Shown piece after piece: positions 10,416-21,697 of a DNA stretch of 64,000 nt. Source of the stretch: Beverwykella pulmonaria (Eukaryota > Ascomycota > Dothideomycetes > Pleosporales > Melanommataceae). The notes beneath the pieces were generated by a model. That model made no database searches, was not told the origin of the DNA, and saw only the letters and a program-made list of their open reading frames with translations. A program made the translations under genes and the position numbers. The stretch spans positions 189,543 to 253,542 of the forward strand of contig BCHH01000012.1 of the NCBI GenBank assembly GCA_001599595.1. The letters are read 5' to 3'. How positions within the stretch are numbered: the first letter of the stretch is position 1; each line of letters starts with the position of its first letter.

Positions 10416-12638
10416 TTACGTTGCACTTACATCCTCTGTTTTAACATCGCCCTGGAGAACAGGCTTCTCACCGACAGCCTCACCTGTTCTCACGGGCACT
10501 GGCGCCTTCTGCGTCTCCAAAAACCTTTTGGGAACGCCAACAGCAGGCTGCATACTTACGAAACCCCTCCCCGCACCCCCACTTCCGCCCGCACTTAACC
10601 TCCCTCCCACATAACATCCCAACCTACCACACCACTGAAAACCCCCTCCTACAACGCCCCTAATCACCGCAAAAGCCCTTGCATCCCTATACGCAATCCC
10701 GGTCCCCGGATCTCTATATCTCGCGACCTGATTTGACACCGCACACAACTCAGTCTTGACCTTTAGCGCCGGAAGCCCAACCTCTTTATCTCTTTTGGAA
10801 ATAGACTTAGGCTGATTGAGCATGGCGTTGACGAATTGCGAGGCGTCGGCCGAAGACCAGTTAAAGAGTGCGGAGCTGAGCTGGATGAGTGCTGAGCGAT
10901 CTTTGTCTCTCATAATCGAGGATGTCGTTCGTGAGCGGCTGGGGACGTGGTCGTCGAGATTGGAGAAGGAAGACAGGATGAGAAGGTTGCGGAGGGCGCG
11001 GCGGATTGTCTTTCGGCGGGGAGGGGCCGCAGGCTGCGCGGGCCGCTGGAGTGCAGAGAGGGGGGATTGAGGATTCGCGGGATTTTGTGAGGGGTCAGAG
11101 TTTAAGCCGTGAGGCTGAGAGAAAGGTGATTGTGAGAAAGGTGACTGCATGGGGCCGTGAAAATCTTGAGATGGAGATTCGGAGAAAGGATTTGGGGGGA
11201 GGGACTGGGACGGCGGATAGGTCTGTGAGGGAGTCCCTTGGGACTGCAATTGAGAGGGTTGTTGCATCCCAACATGATGTTCGATACTGTAGAGAAGAGA
11301 GTCGTTTTGTGGAGGGGCAAACATGATGCTGCTCGGATACGGGATGCCATAGGAGCCTCCATGATCGGGTTGTCCGGAAGCTTGCGGTGTCTGTGATGCC
11401 TCCGGCTGTGGAGCTTGTGGTTGCGATGGAGGTGGCATCTGTGATGGGCCTTGAGTAGAAGTATCAGTTTGATCAACAGAGCCAGGATTACGCTTCACAA
11501 CTTCATCCTGAGTCGTCGAGGTCTGCTCCGCATTCTCAGATTGAGTGGCTTGCGAGGGACTGTCCTTGTTCAGCTTTCCTTCCTGGGCCGTCGAGGCCTG
11601 CTCTACATTTTCAGATCGAGTGGCTTGCGAGGGACTGTCTTTGTTTAGCTTTCCTTCCTGGGTCGTCGAGGCCTGCTCCACATTCTCAGATCGAGTGGCT
11701 TGCGAGGGACCCTCCTTGTTCAGCTTTTCCTCTAGTTCCTCTAATTTTGGAGCGTCTTTCCCCATATACTTGAGCTTATCATCCACCCAAATCGCCGGGC
11801 CGCTGTAGTACCTTATAAATGGGCCTTCGATTTGCCGGTTCTTGAGAGCATCTAGCTTGGCCTGTCTGTCGGCAGCCCGCTGCTCCTCGGCTTCTTCCCA
11901 TCTATGCAGACTCCTGCTGTTCTTCCTCTCCACTCGGGCAGCCTCTGCTAGCCGCTCTGCTTGCGTCATAGGCTTTGGCTCATGTTTGGCCTTACGCGCC
12001 TCCGCCGCCTTCATCATGGCCAAGGTGTCATCGCGCCGCTTGTCCTTCTCTTTCAGCTTGGCCAATGTGCTCTCTTTGTTTGCCACCGTTTGCTTCCGCT
12101 TCGAGGTGCGGATGGGTCCATCTTCTTCCGTGGGTATCCATGACGCTCTCTCGGACTTCTTTTTGGGTCGCGGCGCAGGCGCCGAGGATTCGGTAGGAGG
12201 GACATCGAGCTTGACCTTCTTGCGGGAGGCGGCAGCGGCAAGTCGAGCAGTGAAGGGGTTTGTGGCAGTCTTCCGTTTCTTGATTCGCTCCTGACGCTCG
12301 GCCTTCCTCAACTCTTTTTCGCCCGCATCGTCGTCGCCGCCCTCATCGTCGCCCTCCTCTGAAGAGGACGAGTCCATATTGAAATCATCCTGGTCGTTGG
12401 CATCATCCCCAACGAATTCCTCTTCGTTGGGAGCTTCGTCCCACTCCTCGCCCCATTGCTCTTCTTCTGCTGCCTTGGCAAGCAGCGTGGACATGCGATT
12501 GCCCGCGTTTGATCTGCGGGCGCGAGAAACGACCATGAGCTCTGGCGGCGCGTCGAGCTCGCCGCCCTCGGACGCCGACGCTTCATCAGCCAGCAGCGCG
12601 TCGTCCATGTCCATCCGGTCTGTTGGGTCTGACGGCAT
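10416..12638 (-). CDS. VPS72: SWR1 complex subunit Vps72 / YL1
   Basis: Single exon, 740 aa from the ATG at 12638; the frame is open further upstream but only from TTG. The amino-terminal YL1 region includes RRSNAGNRMSTLLAKAAEEE, an acidic block with runs of Asp/Glu/Ser, and basic nuclear-localisation-like clusters. Then comes the conserved EGPFIRYYSGPAIW, a disordered Gln/Pro/Ser region, and a YL1_C-type domain near the end (NQVARYRDPGTGIAYRDARA). Vps72 binds histone H2A.Z-H2B and helps the SWR1 remodeller deposit H2A.Z. Between the YL1 region and the C-terminal domain lies a three-fold 25-residue repeat (DNA 11502-11726). A good GTAAGT donor sits five codons before the stop, so an alternative extreme C-terminus is possible. 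Family identity is clear; the exact C-terminus is less so. Confidence 0.9.
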   Translation of the reverse strand: MPSDPTDRMDMDDALLADEASASEGGELDAPPELMVVSRARRSNAGNRMSTLLAKAAEEEQWGEEWDEAPNEEEFVGDDANDQDDFNMDSSSSEEGDDEGGDDDAGEKELRKAERQERIKKRKTATNPFTARLAAAASRKKVKLDVPPTESSAPAPRPKKKSERASWIPTEEDGPIRTSKRKQTVANKESTLAKLKEKDKRRDDTLAMMKAAEARKAKHEPKPMTQAERLAEAARVERKNSRSLHRWEEAEEQRAADRQAKLDALKNRQIEGPFIRYYSGPAIWVDDKLKYMGKDAPKLEELEEKLNKEGPSQATRSENVEQASTTQEGKLNKDSPSQATRSENVEQASTAQEGKLNKDSPSQATQSENAEQTSTTQDEVVKRNPGSVDQTDTSTQGPSQMPPPSQPQAPQPEASQTPQASGQPDHGGSYGIPYPSSIMFAPPQNDSLLYSIEHHVGMQQPSQLQSQGTPSQTYPPSQSLPPNPFSESPSQDFHGPMQSPFSQSPFSQPHGLNSDPSQNPANPQSPLSALQRPAQPAAPPRRKTIRRALRNLLILSSFSNLDDHVPSRSRTTSSIMRDKDRSALIQLSSALFNWSSADASQFVNAMLNQPKSISKRDKEVGLPALKVKTELCAVSNQVARYRDPGTGIAYRDARAFAVIRGVVGGGFQWCGRLGCYVGGRLSAGGSGGAGRGFVSMQPAVGVPKRFLETQKAPVPVRTGEAVGEKPVLQGDVKTEDVSAT
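11502..11726 (-). repeat. Three tandem 75-bp units inside VPS72
   Basis: Units at 11726-11652, 11651-11577 and 11576-11502 (minus-strand order) each encode 25 residues of the pattern KLNK(E/D)(G/S)PSQAT, (R/Q)SEN(V/A)EQ(A/T)ST, ending TQEG-like. Units 1 and 2 are nearly identical and unit 3 is more diverged. The unit length is a multiple of three, so copy-number change keeps the frame. Confidence 0.92.
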
Positions 12639-14507
12639 TGCGGGTAGTGAGGCGGCGGGTAGGGCGTGTCGGGCTGCAGAGGAAGGTGTAGGCGGCGGTG
12701 GTGCACTCTGAAGCAAAGCGAGCGTCGTGCCTAGACTAGCCAACGGACAACGGTCAAGGGGTGCGGGATGGCTTCCAGAAGCATTCCTCCAGGACGACGA
12801 TTTATGCGCAGAGGGCTGTGGCCGTCCGCCTGGGCTGCGTTTATGCTCGTGCTTTGGAGGGTAGTGGGGCGTGAAGGCGTGTGTTTATGCAGATTGGCAG
12901 CTGTGTTTCAAGCTGTAGAGACGTCGAGCGGGTGTTCGCACGATGAAGGCGCGAGCAACCCAGATGGTGGTTGCGTAGGCGCACTTGACGCGCCTGCCGC
13001 CAAGGGGCCAAGCAGGCCTGCTCCCCTCCCCTCCCCTTCCTCCCGCCTCTTAACTAATCGGCGACAACGCTAAGTTTCAGACGTTGCGTGAGCATCCCGC
13101 ACCAGTTGGACGTCACCCGCCAGCTAGTCCACATCCATCGTCGAGCATCTGGATTCAGCCCCATGCATTCGAGAACGCCTATGTTGAAAGAGGACACTGG
13201 CACGCAGAGGGTTGTGAGAGCATGTGCCTAAGCGCTGTGCACACCTGAGGGAGATGAGGGAAATCGGGCGTGCTGCATGATATGATGCTGTTGAATCCCG
13301 CTGTTCTCTTCCGGGGCAGGTAGTGATGCTTGCTTGCTGCTGTACCCAGCGTACGCCACGAAACAAACAGTCCTGCTATTCTATATAAGACTGGCGAATG
13401 CAGAGATATCCCAATATTAGACCGACGCACCCAATAAGCGGAGCCAGCAGGGCGATGCCTCGAAAGAGCCACGTCAGACAGGCGAGAGGCTCCCTCGACG
13501 CGCCTCCACCTGGGTCAAAACCTGAAACGATGCGGACGACCCCCAGGGCACCATCCTAGCCACTCAGAGGCTGACTCGGCCATCTGCTGTGTTGAAGCCC
13601 CTTTTTTTTTTGGCTGCGGCTGTGATGAGCCCGCAAATGCTGTACGGACTGCTGAGAGGAAATCGCGTGATTCGAATAGTAAATACTAACGTGCGCAGCC
13701 CCGTATTCCCAAACGTATTCTGAGTTGACCAGAATTCTTTGCCCAGAAAGCCCTTTCTTACCCGTGGCTGCGTAACGAGCCCAAAGAAGCTAGTGCGAAA
13801 ACCTCCGCGCTTGGACGTACCTCCTCTTCACCCCCAGTAACTAAACGTCTTCGCTCTCCTCTGCGCACGCTTCACCACCACCCTCAACCTCCCTCACATC
13901 GCGGGACGCTTCCTCCATCCCCTCTCCCTCATCGGTTACTCGTGTGAGCCAAGGTGTCTAGTCCCCCCCACTTGTTTAATCCCTATTCCCTTCTCCAGGA
14001 CCGCTTCTGTGCCCTGTCTATTATAATCCAACTCCCCGAACCAGCGACGCCAGTTTCACACTCCTTGATCGGCATCACTTGCGTGCGTCGACCGCTCCGT
14101 CACTACATTGCTTCGGCTCTCCCACCTCGACGCCTGCGCTCTCTCGACCTTCCTCCCCTCTGCTCCTGTCAGCCCACCCACTGCACCCACACTCGAAAGA
14201 GCAGTAGCCCGCACTGCCAGCCGCCGAAGCCCGCCAATCCGTTCCATCTGGCAGGCCCGTCGCCAGATTCCTCAGCAGGCCTGGTATAAGGAGCGTCATT
14301 GTACATTTTGGCACATATACACACACAGGCTGAGCGTTAACTGAGTTTGGTCTTGCTGGCAATAATCCCCACCACCTCACATTCCTTTGGCCGGCACCAA
14401 CCCACGTTTCCGCCGTTACCCTGGTTTTGGTAATCGAGAGTCTCCAGGATATCTTTCTCTCTGTATTCAAAGAACCATACCACTCAAAACAAGGTCTCTA
14501 ATCCATA
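12639..14507. promoter_or_regulatory. Divergent intergenic region, VPS72 / PUF gene
   Basis: 1.87 kb lie between the start codons of VPS72 (minus) and the RRM-PUF gene (plus). The region before the PUF gene is strongly pyrimidine-rich on the plus strand (for example 13850-13935), as is common near fungal transcription starts, so a long 5' leader is likely. Open frames in this stretch start with non-ATG codons or lack recognisable content. Confidence 0.5.
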
Positions 14508-17500
14508 ATGGCTCCACCAACCAGACCGGAGCATCACATCAACCTCAACTACCTCCCTCAGTTGAGCTCGCAGCCCCCACGCTCCGGCTCCTCCACGGGC
14601 ACAACCTCGCCCATTGAACCTCCCTCCAGCGGCTCCATCCGCTTCCCTGTCCCTACTACCAACACGTCCAGTTCCCTGGGAAGCGCAGCCGCAGGCATGC
14701 GCCTGGGTGCAGGGTCCCCTTCGCATGAACTGGGTGGCAGATTGTACTCAAAACGGTTTGTCGCACTCTGAAACAGGCACCCTTTCTCGAATCTGGCTAA
14801 CGTCTGATGACAGGGCACGCGAGATCCAAGCACAAGAAGGCCTGACTCCACAAATGTGGGGTCCTCCCACCAGCGGCAACTCTACGCCTCTGCGTGAGAC
14901 CATTCCCGAGTCGCCAAATGGTGAGAGCTTCCCAGACTTCAATCAAGCCATCCCGGAGACCACGTCAGCTACACAGACTTCTACCCGACGTGCCCGCGCT
15001 GGCACTCTGCCGTCTCGATTCTCGCCCTCCTCTACACCCGGAGGACTCATGTCGGTCAACTCGCTTCTCACCAAGTCCTCTCGTCCGACCCCATCAACCA
15101 GCCCCTTCAAGCCGAGTCCAGGAACTCCTACCGACTCGACTGCGTTTGCTTCTGCCAGCGCCAGCGCCAGCAACGCCGCTGCGAAGTCGGCGTTGCTGTC
15201 ACGACTTCGAGCTGGATCAATGCCCCAGCGACCAGGCTTCGCTCAGACATCAACCTCGCCATTCGGCAATCCCATCTTCTCCAACGGATGGGCCAGCAGC
15301 CGGGACCGCAGCAGCACACTCCAGAGCATTGCATCGATGCCCTCCAATGGGCCTGGCTCGCCCATTTCCTCTTTCTCTCGTGACTCGCTCACTGATACGG
15401 ACGTGAGGACCCTTGACTACTTGGGTCTTGTGGACACTCCTCAGCCTCCTCGGGCACAACTCGCGCCTTCAGAGATTGAGTTACTTCTTGAGGGTCAGAG
15501 GAACCTCTTCAATCAGAGCTTGAACAACAGCCGCTTCCGCTCTTACTCCGTCAACGCCAAGGAGAAGTATGCCGATGAAGAAGATGACTTCGATGCTTCA
15601 TATGCGGGCGGCTACAGCGGGACATTGACTCCATCAGCAGAGGCCAACGCTTATGCAATTCACGAAGCTGTTCGACAACACAATCTAGAAGTGCAGGCCT
15701 TTGCCAGCTTGGCCAGCGCCACTCGTCCTCGTGCCAGGACTGCTGGTGTACTCGAATCACCCTCGCAACGGATGATGCGAAACTACTTGCCCACTTCATC
15801 TCGCCTCGACAATAGTCTCAACGCGGCGGATCTGACAGAAGATGCCGAATACAACTTGGCTGAGGCTGTCAAGAGCCTCCAGCTTGGCGGCAAGCCCAGC
15901 TCTAACCTCGGCGATGATACCCTGGAGGGTCCGACTCGAGCACTCTGGCTTGGCAATATCCCCTCTTCCACGACTGTTTCCTCATTGAACGTCATCTTCA
16001 ACGCTTATGGCCCCATCGAGTCTACTAGGGTTCTTACACACAAGAATTGTGGTTTCGTCAACTTCGAGACTCTCGAAAGTGCTATCCAAGCTAAATCACA
16101 GCTTAATGGTAAGGAGATTTTCCCCGGTGCGGGACCTGTTAGAATCGGGTATGCCAAGGTTCCGAGTGCAGCAGCTACTCCTGGCCACAATGGTCTCTTC
16201 CCTTCGCCCAGTCCAGATCCCCTTGCCAAAGCTCAGGCGGAAGGTGCGAATTTGTCAGCCAATAATGCGAAAGCAAATGGCGCGCGCGCTGAGAATGCGA
16301 ATGCGGCACTGACCACTCCTGAGCTGCCCGATATTCGCACAGATATCATCCAAATCGTGAAAGATTTGGGTGCGACGGATGAAGAGCAGCACAGAATTTC
16401 CGCCCAGGTGGATCAGGCTATCCAGAACAACAACTACCATGAAGAGATTCCTCCCGTGGAGGAGCCTAGCCATAGCCGAGTCCACGATGCTCCAAGGCTC
16501 CGTGAAATCAGAAAGCGAATTGACAACAACTCCTGCTCCCAGCCTGAGATCGAGGAAATCGCCATGAACATGCTTCCGGAGATTGCTGAACTGTCATCCG
16601 ACTATCTTGGCAACACGGTTGTGCAGAAACTATTCGAATACTGCTCCGAGCCGACCAAAGAGGCAATGTTGCGAGAGATAGCACCACACCTTGCTAAGAT
16701 TGGTGTCCACAAGAACGGAACATGGGCTGCACAAAAAATCATCGATGTCGCTAGGACTCCGGCTTTGCAGAAACTTATCACTGATGCCCTCGCACCGTAC
16801 GCAATGGCGCTTTTCCTGGACCAATTTGGCAACTACGTTATGCAAGGGTCTCTTCGATATCAAGCTCCTCTCAACAACTTCATTTTCGAGGTCATGATGA
16901 GCCGCCTCTGGGATCTCGCTCAGGGACGATTTGGTGCTCGAGCCATGCGAGCTTGTCTCGAGAGCCACTACGCCACCAAGGATCAGCAACGCATGGTTGC
17001 TGCTGCCATTGCACTTCACAGTGTCCAGCTTGCTACTAATGCTAACGGCGCTTTGCTTCTGACTTGGTTCCTCGACACATGCACTTTCCCAAGGAGACGC
17101 ACTGTATTAGCTCCCCGGCTTGTTCCGCACATTGTCCATCTGTGCACCCATAAGGTTGCCTACCTCACCGTTCTCAAGATCATCAACCAACGAAATGAGC
17201 CCGAAGCCCGCGACACCATTCTTCAAGCTCTGTTCTTTTCGCCCAACGACCAAGTTTTGGAGGATATTCTCATCGATCAGAATTGTGGTGCTACTCTCAT
17301 CTTCAAGGTATTGACGACTCCTTTCTTCGATGAGAAGATCCGAGCGGAGGTTATCAACAACGTGCGAAACGTGCTTATCCGCATCAAGGCTCAGCCTGCA
17401 CAAGGATATAAGCGGCTGATGGATGAGGTCAACCTCTCCACACGTGGTGGAGGACCTGGACATCGTGACCACTCGGCCACACGACCAGCATCGAAGGGCA

Positions 17501-18005
17501 GCCCTGCAGGTTCCAACGCTGAACCCAGGCAATTCTACCCTGGAGTTGCTCCTGCCGGCTTTGACCCTGTTGCTCTGCAACGCACTGCAAGCATGGATTC
17601 GAACAATTTCGATCAGTATGCTATGGGCGTCAGTGCAGGTATGTACATGCCTGGAATGCCAGCTATGGCAACCCAACAGCAACTCCAATACCAGCAACTC
17701 CTCGCAGCTTCGAGGTCTCAACCATTTTACCCACAAATGAATGGCTTCCAAGCACCGCCACCGGGCATGGATGCTTTCAGGAACGGACCGCCTGTTCCAG
17801 CTCCCGGGTTCACTGGCTCCCCAATGCTCCAGCCTGCTAGCCTCCAGCAGCAGGGAATGGGCCAAGTGATGGGCGGCCAAATGTATTCTTATGGGATGTA
17901 TGTACCGCAACAACAGCAACAGGTGGCTGGTGCAGGTCAGCGACGCGGAAGGGTAAGCACATCTCAGATGAAGCTAAAACACAACTAATTTCCTATCAGA
18001 GATAA
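14508..18005 (+). CDS. RRM + Pumilio-repeat RNA-binding protein (Puf1/Jsn1 type)
   Basis: Exons 14508-14755, 14814-17952 and a probable terminal mini-exon 18000-18005, about 1130 aa. The first junction gives LYSKRAREIQAQEGLTPQMW, and the last gives a QRRGRR end. Without the last intron the frame would stop at 17988. The protein has a disordered Ser/Thr/Pro-rich amino-terminal half, one RRM at roughly residues 458-530 (ALWLGNIPSSTTVSSL, then NCGFVNFETLESA), and Pumilio repeats at roughly 645-945 (for example LGNTVVQKLFEYCSE and NGTWAAQKIIDVA). The tail is rich in Gln, Met and Pro. The combination of one RRM with a divergent PUF array is that of yeast Jsn1/Puf1 and Puf2, which bind mRNAs for membrane and mitochondria-linked proteins. 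The target RNAs here are unknown. Confidence 0.88.
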
Positions 18006-19903
18006 ACCGCACGTCTAGTCTTTATCCGAGCTATACGTATTCTATTTGTAGCTCCTCTTTGTCATCACGCCGAGGCACACAGTATTTACTGTGTCCAGTA
18101 TCGCCGAGGGACTTGCGATACTACACTCTGTATATGATTAAGCGCTTGTTCGTTTTCTCTACATTTGTCGGGGCTCACATCGACGGTCGTAACAAAAGCC
18201 CTCTTATTCGCCGAGGTTCATTCTCATCTGCATCACCTACCATCCATCTCATCACATCTTTTACATCTTCTAAGTGCTCACGCACTGGAGAGAAGGGAGC
18301 AGGTCTACCCTGCACTCCTAGGTTTACGACATCATAGTACGCTTTTTTCTTTGGCCTGAAATCATCTCTCTTCTCTCTGGTGCTTTGATTTCGGCGTTCC
18401 ATCCCCTCGTTTGACACACTCGCTTGGATCTTTTCGGAACGTTGGAGCGATGTGTTGTTCATGTTATTCTGCTTCTTACTACTTCTTGTATCCTACTTTG
18501 GGTGTCTGATGCAGGCCCCACACCTTACCCCCTTACCCTCTCCGTCTCATGTATCACTTTATTCCGGTTGAAATCAATGGGGATCTTTGAGACCTATGGC
18601 CGGACTGGACTGGAACGGGATCTATCAAGGGGTTTTTTTTCGAATTTTATGTTTTGTGCTATTAAGAAGAGATGCATCACGGAGCAACAAGATGTAGGAG
18701 GTACAATCACAGTTGCTGCGATAGTGGGGAGGACTATTTGCAGGAGAAAAACGGGGGGAATGGGACGGACGACTTGGGTGCGGGTTTCATTTTTACATTT
18801 CTTTACTTGGGTCGGACGGGGCAGGTGGGCAGATAGAATGGACTTTTTTCTCCGTTGTGGAAACGGGGGAAATCTTATCATATTGTTCGCGACATGTGCT
18901 GGATTGTGATGACTTACGAGCAACTTATGCGCGAGTTGGTGTATACCTGGCGTCTGCATGGGACATGCTTCGAGTGCTGGCCACAACCTTTATCACGCCG
19001 TCGCTGTCGTCTCCAAGCAAGCCCTCACTGCGAAGCAAAGTGATGCTCTTCTCGACCATGCTCTCTCCATCAAGCACGCTGCCCACCGCAAGACGCTGCC
19101 CAACTACATGGTTCGAGAAGTGATGCTACCGAGTCCCAGCCCGATCATTGCACAACCTCATGAATGAACGGTATGTGTGAAGCTAGGTGGTTAGCTGGTA
19201 AAGGGGTGGGATAGAAGAAGAGTCTTCCAGAAGGGGTTTGAGGGGAATAGACAGGTAGTACAGGTCTGATATTACCCAAGTTTGGACTCAAATTCATGAC
19301 TTGGATCTAATGTCGGATACCATGCTGGGATATGTGAGAGCCTGCGAGGGAAAATTATCGTTCAGACGGTTTCGCAATTCCGGCTTCGGGGTAAAAGGAT
19401 CGGTGTTCCATCTAACATCTTCTTGTCTCCAGTAGAAGACCGCTTGCTAACGCTATTATGTGACAAAGACATTGGTTGGTTGTTTCAGTAGCGAGGCAAT
19501 AAGATCAAGACTTAGAAGTGGGAACAGGTTAAGGATACAACTAAGAAGTAGTAGAGAGTATATAGTAAGACGGCAGAAGGAGTAGATAGGCAAGGTAAAT
19601 TGTAGTATAGCTCGCATTAGAACCTTCGTTCGCTCGCAGGCGACCGATGCTATGTGCTACTTTTGCCTTCCTGACACAGGGTCTTGCAAACAATGAATGA
19701 AAGTGGAAAGACTACAAATAATAGAACATATCGTAATAGCTAACGATATAAATTTTCCTATCCGAATATTGCCATGAACCATTGCGAGAGGGAAATGGGT
19801 ATCTTGTAACCCCCGCAGACACTAGCCCGTCCTAAACGCCAATATGCTTATCCTAGCCCGTCCCAATTCACAACGTATACGTAGTCTAGACCTCACTTTT
19901 GAT

Positions 19904-19904
<1 letters not shown>
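18006..19904. other. Intergenic, with a possible gene remnant
   Basis: The first part should hold the PUF gene 3' UTR. No gene is supported. A plus-strand frame at 18958-19167 encodes a helix-like stretch (VSKQALTAKQSDALLDHALS, then KHAAHRKTLPNYMVREVM) that looks protein-like but lacks a convincing gene structure. The rest shows nothing recognisable. Confidence 0.45.

Positions 19905-19953
<49 letters not shown>
19905..19953. repeat. 49-nt poly-C (poly-G on the minus strand)
   Basis: An uninterrupted run of 49 C on the plus strand. On the minus strand it is a G49 tract that starts one base after the TGA stop codon of the capping-enzyme gene, so it would open that gene's 3' UTR. The exact length may be an assembly estimate, because long homopolymers are hard to sequence. 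Confidence 0.9.
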
Positions 19954-19954
19954 T

Positions 19955-21235
19955 TCAATGTGGCCCTCCATTCAGCCCTGCCTCGCTATACTTCCGCTTT
20001 TTAGCATCATGCTGAGCGATCATCGGCTGCTGCTGTTGTAAGTGCCACTGCCTCATCCTCTCCTGTTCCTCCTCTCTCAGCCTCTTGACAGCCTGTTTGA
20101 TTCTACCCTCCACATTCAACAAGTCCTGCTGCGTAACAGGGTCCTCGATGCTCTCGAGCACACTGTGCACGGTGCTAATGTGATTCGCATCCTTCTTGTC
20201 GTCGCGCCAGCGCGGTGACCCATCGTGTTCAGGCTTGTACCGCCAACGTCCCTGATCGTCGCGGTAGCATTCTATGATCCGCCCGTCGAGACGCTGGTTC
20301 AGGCCTTTTAGTATCTCCCATTCCTGGTCCGTGACGTATAGGTCGTGACCAAAGGGTTGATTGTTGTTGCTGCCATGGTTGACGAGCAACATCAGCCGGT
20401 TCGGACGGGCCTCGTAATCCGGTATCATGCCCTCTTCTCCATCCTCCGGGTCGAAGAGAGGAAACTCGCCGATCTTGAGCTTGAAATCGATCGTATTTTC
20501 GTGCGGGGGCTTCCATTTCAAAATATGCTTGTCTGTCCCGAACTCGTAGCGTGTGTTTTTGCACGTAAATATGAGCCCATCGTTGCCATGCCGCAGCGAG
20601 GGGAGAATGTCGTTGAACATGGCGGCAAAGGAGTACGGCGGGTAGACGAACTTCTCCTTAACGTGGAAGGGCTGCTGCTGGATTATGTGTGGATGTTGCT
20701 GTATCCAGTGGTTGTACGGCTTGAACACCCATTCCTTCAGCTTTCCAATCCGCTTGTCCAGCGGCCGCCCCGTGATGTTATCGCCGTCGAGCGCGAGACA
20801 GTCAAACACGTAGAACACCAAGCGTGGTCCCGGCTCACCAGGCACCGTGTCGTGCACCAGCTCGCCATCCAGAATCGTGTTAAAGAGGAACTTATCCGCG
20901 TCTCCAGGGAACTTATAGTAGGGGAATCTCAGCGGTGGTAGGACATGGTAGTAGTGGTTTTTGCGGTCGACGAGGAAGGTCGCGGGCTCGAAGCCGTTTC
21001 CTGTATCTTGGAAGGTGAGGTATAGCAGTACCCGGATACCATCGGTCTTCTCGCACATGAAGTATTCGGTGCGTTGGAGCTCGGTAATGTGTTCGCGGCC
21101 GAAGGAGACGGGTTGTGCGCCAGGGAAGCGTGTGCTGTCGCGCTCGAGGAGGTCTGCGACTTGTCGTTTGAGCTGCTCAGTGTCCCCATGGGGCATGAGC
21201 TGGCCGGGTATTTGTGGCGGGACAGTGGACTGCAT
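19955..21235 (-). CDS. CEG1: mRNA capping enzyme, GTP:RNA guanylyltransferase
   Basis: Single exon, 426 aa from the ATG at 21235 (MQSTVPPQIPGQL). The upstream extension of the frame has only a TTG start. The nucleotidyltransferase motif I is YFMCEKTDGIRVLLYL, with Lys63 as the expected GMP-accepting residue. Further family motifs are FLVDRKNHYYHV, ILDGELVH, VFYVFDCLALDG, NDGLIFTC and LKWKPPHENTIDFKL. The C-terminal OB-fold part contains DGRIIECYRDDQGRWRY and DANHISTVHSVLESIEDPV. The enzyme transfers GMP to the diphosphate end of nascent mRNA in the nucleus; in yeast it works with a separate triphosphatase. It ends in a Gln-rich, basic tail. A 49-base G run follows its stop codon almost at once. 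Confidence 0.95.
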   Translation of the reverse strand: MQSTVPPQIPGQLMPHGDTEQLKRQVADLLERDSTRFPGAQPVSFGREHITELQRTEYFMCEKTDGIRVLLYLTFQDTGNGFEPATFLVDRKNHYYHVLPPLRFPYYKFPGDADKFLFNTILDGELVHDTVPGEPGPRLVFYVFDCLALDGDNITGRPLDKRIGKLKEWVFKPYNHWIQQHPHIIQQQPFHVKEKFVYPPYSFAAMFNDILPSLRHGNDGLIFTCKNTRYEFGTDKHILKWKPPHENTIDFKLKIGEFPLFDPEDGEEGMIPDYEARPNRLMLLVNHGSNNNQPFGHDLYVTDQEWEILKGLNQRLDGRIIECYRDDQGRWRYKPEHDGSPRWRDDKKDANHISTVHSVLESIEDPVTQQDLLNVEGRIKQAVKRLREEEQERMRQWHLQQQQPMIAQHDAKKRKYSEAGLNGGPH

Positions 21236-21697
21236 CTTGGAGGAGACGGGGGTGCAGAGGGCGAGGTGGGTTTGAGTTTGGGCGTGGCTTTGCCTGGAGG
21301 TTGATGGAGAGCTTCCAACATAAAGCGGCGGAAACTTGACAATCAATAAGCTTCAGCGCTAGTTATTCCGCTCCGTGCCAAGACCCCCGCTCAGTAGATC
21401 GATGGAGGGCAGGGGGTGGTGAATGTATCATGCTTCTTTTTGGAAGGAGAGTCGTCAGTCAGTTCCAGTACGCTGGTAACTGGATTCATTAAGGTTTACA
21501 TATGCCTGCTGTATCTGCCACGTTATGTGATCCTGGTTTGAGTGAAGCGGGACTTTTAGTGAGGGAGAAATTGGTATCGTAGATTACATTTCGAGTAGTA
21601 TACAACCAGCAGAGAGCAATGTGCTCCGTGCTATATCATACATATTGAGACACGCTCTCTAATAGTACACCCTTTTCCCACCCCGTGTCTCTGTATC
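21236..21697. promoter_or_regulatory. CEG1 upstream / CBP3 downstream region
   Basis: 462 bp between two minus-strand genes should contain the CEG1 promoter and leader and the CBP3 3' UTR. No gene is seen. Confidence 0.5.

Noticed and set aside
14075..14470. 131-codon minus-strand frame before the PUF gene
   Set aside because: It lies in the pyrimidine-rich leader of the PUF gene and has no recognised content.
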